This document shows, piece after piece, positions 61,757-64,000 of a stretch of DNA of 64,000 bases. How positions within the stretch are numbered: the first letter of the stretch is position 1; each line of letters opens with the position of its first letter. The stretch is from Antedon mediterranea. Taxonomy: Eukaryota > Echinodermata > Crinoidea > Comatulida > Antedonidae. The stretch covers positions 21,914,001 to 21,978,000 of the forward strand of contig NC_092671.1 in the NCBI RefSeq assembly GCF_964355755.1, read 5' to 3'. The notes under the pieces were generated by a model. It was not told where the DNA came from and did no database searches. It worked only from the letters and a program-made list of their open reading frames with translations. Both the position numbers and the translations under genes were made by a program.

Positions 61757-62794
61757 AACATCAAAGAGCACAATATAGCTTAATATCTTATTTAAAAACG
61801 TTTTAGACCATTTTGAGCATTTCGACAAAACTTTTTCACACAAAACACCAAAGTGCTTAGAATAGCTTCAAATCGCATTTGGAGACGTTTTAGACCATTT
61901 TGTGATTTTCGAAAAAACTTGTTAACATAAAAACATCAAAGTGCTAAGAATAGCTTCAAATCGCATTTGGAGACATTTTAGACCAATTAGTGATTTTCGA
62001 AAAAACTTGGTTACACAAAAACATCAAAGTGGTTAAAATCACATTATAAACCGTTTTAGACCATTTTGAGCATTTCGATAACACTTTTCACACAAAAACA
62101 TCAAAGTGCTTAGAATAGCTTCAAATCGCATTTGGAGACGTTTTAGACCATTTTGTGATTTTCGAAAAAAACTTTTTAACATAAAAACACCAAACTGCTA
62201 AGAATAGCTTCAAATCGCATATGGAGACAATTTAGACCATTTTGTGATTTTCGAAAAAACTTGTTAACATAAAAACACCAAAGTGCTTAGAATACCTTCA
62301 AATCGCATTTGGAGACATTTTAGACCATTTTGTGATTTTCGAAAAAACTTGTTAACATAAAAACATCAAAGTGTACAGAATAGCTTCAAATCGCATTTGG
62401 AGACGTTTTAGACCATTTTGTGATTTTCGAAAAAACTTGTTAACATAAAAACACCAAAGTGCTTAGAATAGCTTCAAATCGCATTAGGAGACGTTTTAGA
62501 CCATTTTGTGATTTTCGAAAAAACTTGTTAACACAAAAACACCAAAGTGCTTAGAATAGCTTCAAATCGCATTTGGAGACGTTTTAGACCATTTTGTGAT
62601 TTTCGAAAAAACTTGTTAACATTAAAACACCAAAATGTTTAGAATAGCTTCAAATCGCATTTGGAGACGTTTTAGACCATTTTGTGATTTTCGAAAAAAC
62701 TTGTTAACACAAAAACACCAAAGTGATTAGAATAGCTTCAAATCGCATTTGGAGACGTTTTAGACCATTTTGTGCATTTCGATGAAACTTGGTT

Positions 62795-64000
62795 ACGGAA
62801 AAACATCAAAGTGCTTAAAATCACATTATAAACCGTTTTAGACCATTTTGAGCATATCGATAACACTTTTCACACAAAAACATCAAAGAGCACAATATAG
62901 CTTAATATCGTATTTAAAAACGTTTTAGACCATTTTGAGCATTTCGACAAAACTTTTTCACACAAAACACCAAAGTGCTTAGAATAGCTTCAAATCGCAT
63001 TTGGAGACGTTTTAGACCATTTTGTGATTTTCGAAAAAACTTGTTAACATAAAAACATCAAAGGGCTAAGAATAGCTTCAAATCGCATTTGGAGACATTT
63101 TAGACCAATTAGTGATTTTCGAAAAAACTTGGTTACACAAAAACATCAAAGTGGTTAAAATCACATTATAAACCGTTTTAGACCATTTTGAGCATTTCGA
63201 TAACACTTTTTACACAAAAACATCAAAGTGCTTAGAATAGCTTCAAATCGCATTTGGAGACGTTTTAGACCATTTTGTGATTTTCGAAAAAAACTTTTTA
63301 ACATAAAAACACCAAACTGCTAAGAATAGCTTCAAATCGCATATGGAGACAATTTAGACCATTTTGTGATTTTCGAAAAAACTTGTTAACATAAAAACAC
63401 CAAAGTGCTTAGAATACCTTCAAATCGCATTTGGAGACGTTTTAGACCATTTTGTGATTTTCCAAAAAACTTGTTAACATAAAAACATCAAAGTGTACAG
63501 AATAGCTTCAAATCGCATTTGGAGACGTTTTAGACCATTTTGTGATTTTCGAAAAAACTTGTTAACATAAAAACACCAAAGTGCTTAGAATAGCTTCAAA
63601 TCGCATTTGGAGACGTTTTAGACCATTTTGTGATTTTCGAAAAAACTTGTTAACATAAAAACACCAAAGTGCTTAGAATAGCTTCAAATCGCATTTGGAG
63701 ACGTTTTAGACCATTTTGTGATTTTCGAAAAAACTTGTTAACATAAAAACACCAAAATGTTTAGAATAGCTTCAAATCACATTTGGAGACGTTTTAGACC
63801 ATTTTGTGATTTTCGAAAAAACTTGTTAACACAAAAACACCAAAGTGATTAGAATAGCTTCAAATCGCATTTGGAGACGTTTTAGACCAATTTGTGCATT
63901 TCGATGAAACTTGGTTACGCAAAAACATCAAAGTGCTTAAAATCACATTATAAACCGTTTTAGACCATTTTGAGCATATCGATAACACTTTTCACACAAA
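62795..64000 (-). repeat. Duplicated block in the inverted arm, spacing 2244 bp, copy 2
   Basis: This matches 60551-61756 to the last base of the window, so the duplication probably continues beyond the right edge. Confidence 0.8.

Larger units (their letters stand above)
52930..64000 (-). repeat. Satellite array, inverted orientation
   Basis: The same monomer classes occur here in reverse complement (for example AGACCATTTTGTG, TTTTCGAAAAAAC, CAAATCGCATTTG). B-C-D cassettes and the rare TTAAGTTTTTTCG 3-bp deletion variant (reverse complement near 53370 and 56990) show that this arm derives from the same higher-order family. Blocks at about 55,000-56,100 recur near 60,100-61,200 (offset 5091) and 62,350-63,450 (offset 7335). 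No gene, RNA gene, transposon or unique sequence is visible, and the array is open at the right edge. Confidence 0.97.

Noticed and set aside
1-64000. CRISPR array
   Set aside because: Repeats are contiguous, with no unique spacers between short identical direct repeats, and no cas genes are present. The SINE shows the DNA is eukaryotic.
1-64000. Telomeric repeats or subtelomeric junction
   Set aside because: No TTAGGG, TTAGG or related tandem short repeats are present on either strand.

Overview
The window is almost entirely satellite DNA and contains no protein-coding gene I can support. About 63.3 of 64.0 kb is a tandem array of AT-rich monomers of roughly 75-88 bp (about 730 copies by division). 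The only other sequence is two copies of one 353-bp tRNA-derived SINE (5257-5609 and 47198-47550, both minus strand). A Pol III SINE with A and B boxes inside a higher-order satellite indicates a eukaryotic, probably animal, genome and a centromeric, pericentromeric or other heterochromatic location. From memory the SINE body resembles conserved central domains shared by marine-invertebrate SINEs. That recollection is weak evidence, and I cannot name a species.

Monomers fall into four main classes: A (88 bp, ending ...TTTTTTCGAAAATCACAAAATGGT), B (87 bp, with TGTGAAAAAGTTTTGTCG), C (86-87 bp, with ATACGATATTAAGC) and D (78 bp, with GGTTTATAATGTGATTTTA). B-C-D recurs as a cassette separated by variable runs of A-type monomers. 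The order is neither random nor one simple higher-order repeat. It is a patchwork of nested block duplications.

Layout: 1-5256 is array in the forward orientation, ending in an 867-bp tandem duplication. The first SINE copy is 5257-5609. From 5610 to 47197 the forward array contains tandem duplications of 1715/1638 bp (11.7-15.0 kb), 1978 bp (18.3-22.2 kb), 352 bp (26.1-26.8 kb), 1209 bp (33.3-35.7 kb), 1375 bp (37.9-40.7 kb) and 1633 bp (40.1-43.4 kb). The second SINE copy is 47198-47550, followed by forward array to 52929. There the orientation flips across a 7-bp microhomology, and 52930-64000 is the same satellite family in reverse complement, with its own 779-bp and 2244-bp duplications.

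On a larger scale, most of 230-11240 recurs at 42080-52929, SINE included, with an offset near 41.7-41.9 kb. The copies differ by a few substitutions, an extra 87-bp monomer, a missing 252-bp three-monomer block and one swapped tract of about 655 bp. The two SINE copies are therefore one insertion that was duplicated with its surroundings. An empty pre-insertion site survives 867 bp upstream. The window is best read as a record of satellite turnover: amplification, conversion-like exchange, inversion and a single datable retroposon insertion. All short ORFs arise from satellite or SINE sequence and are not called as genes.
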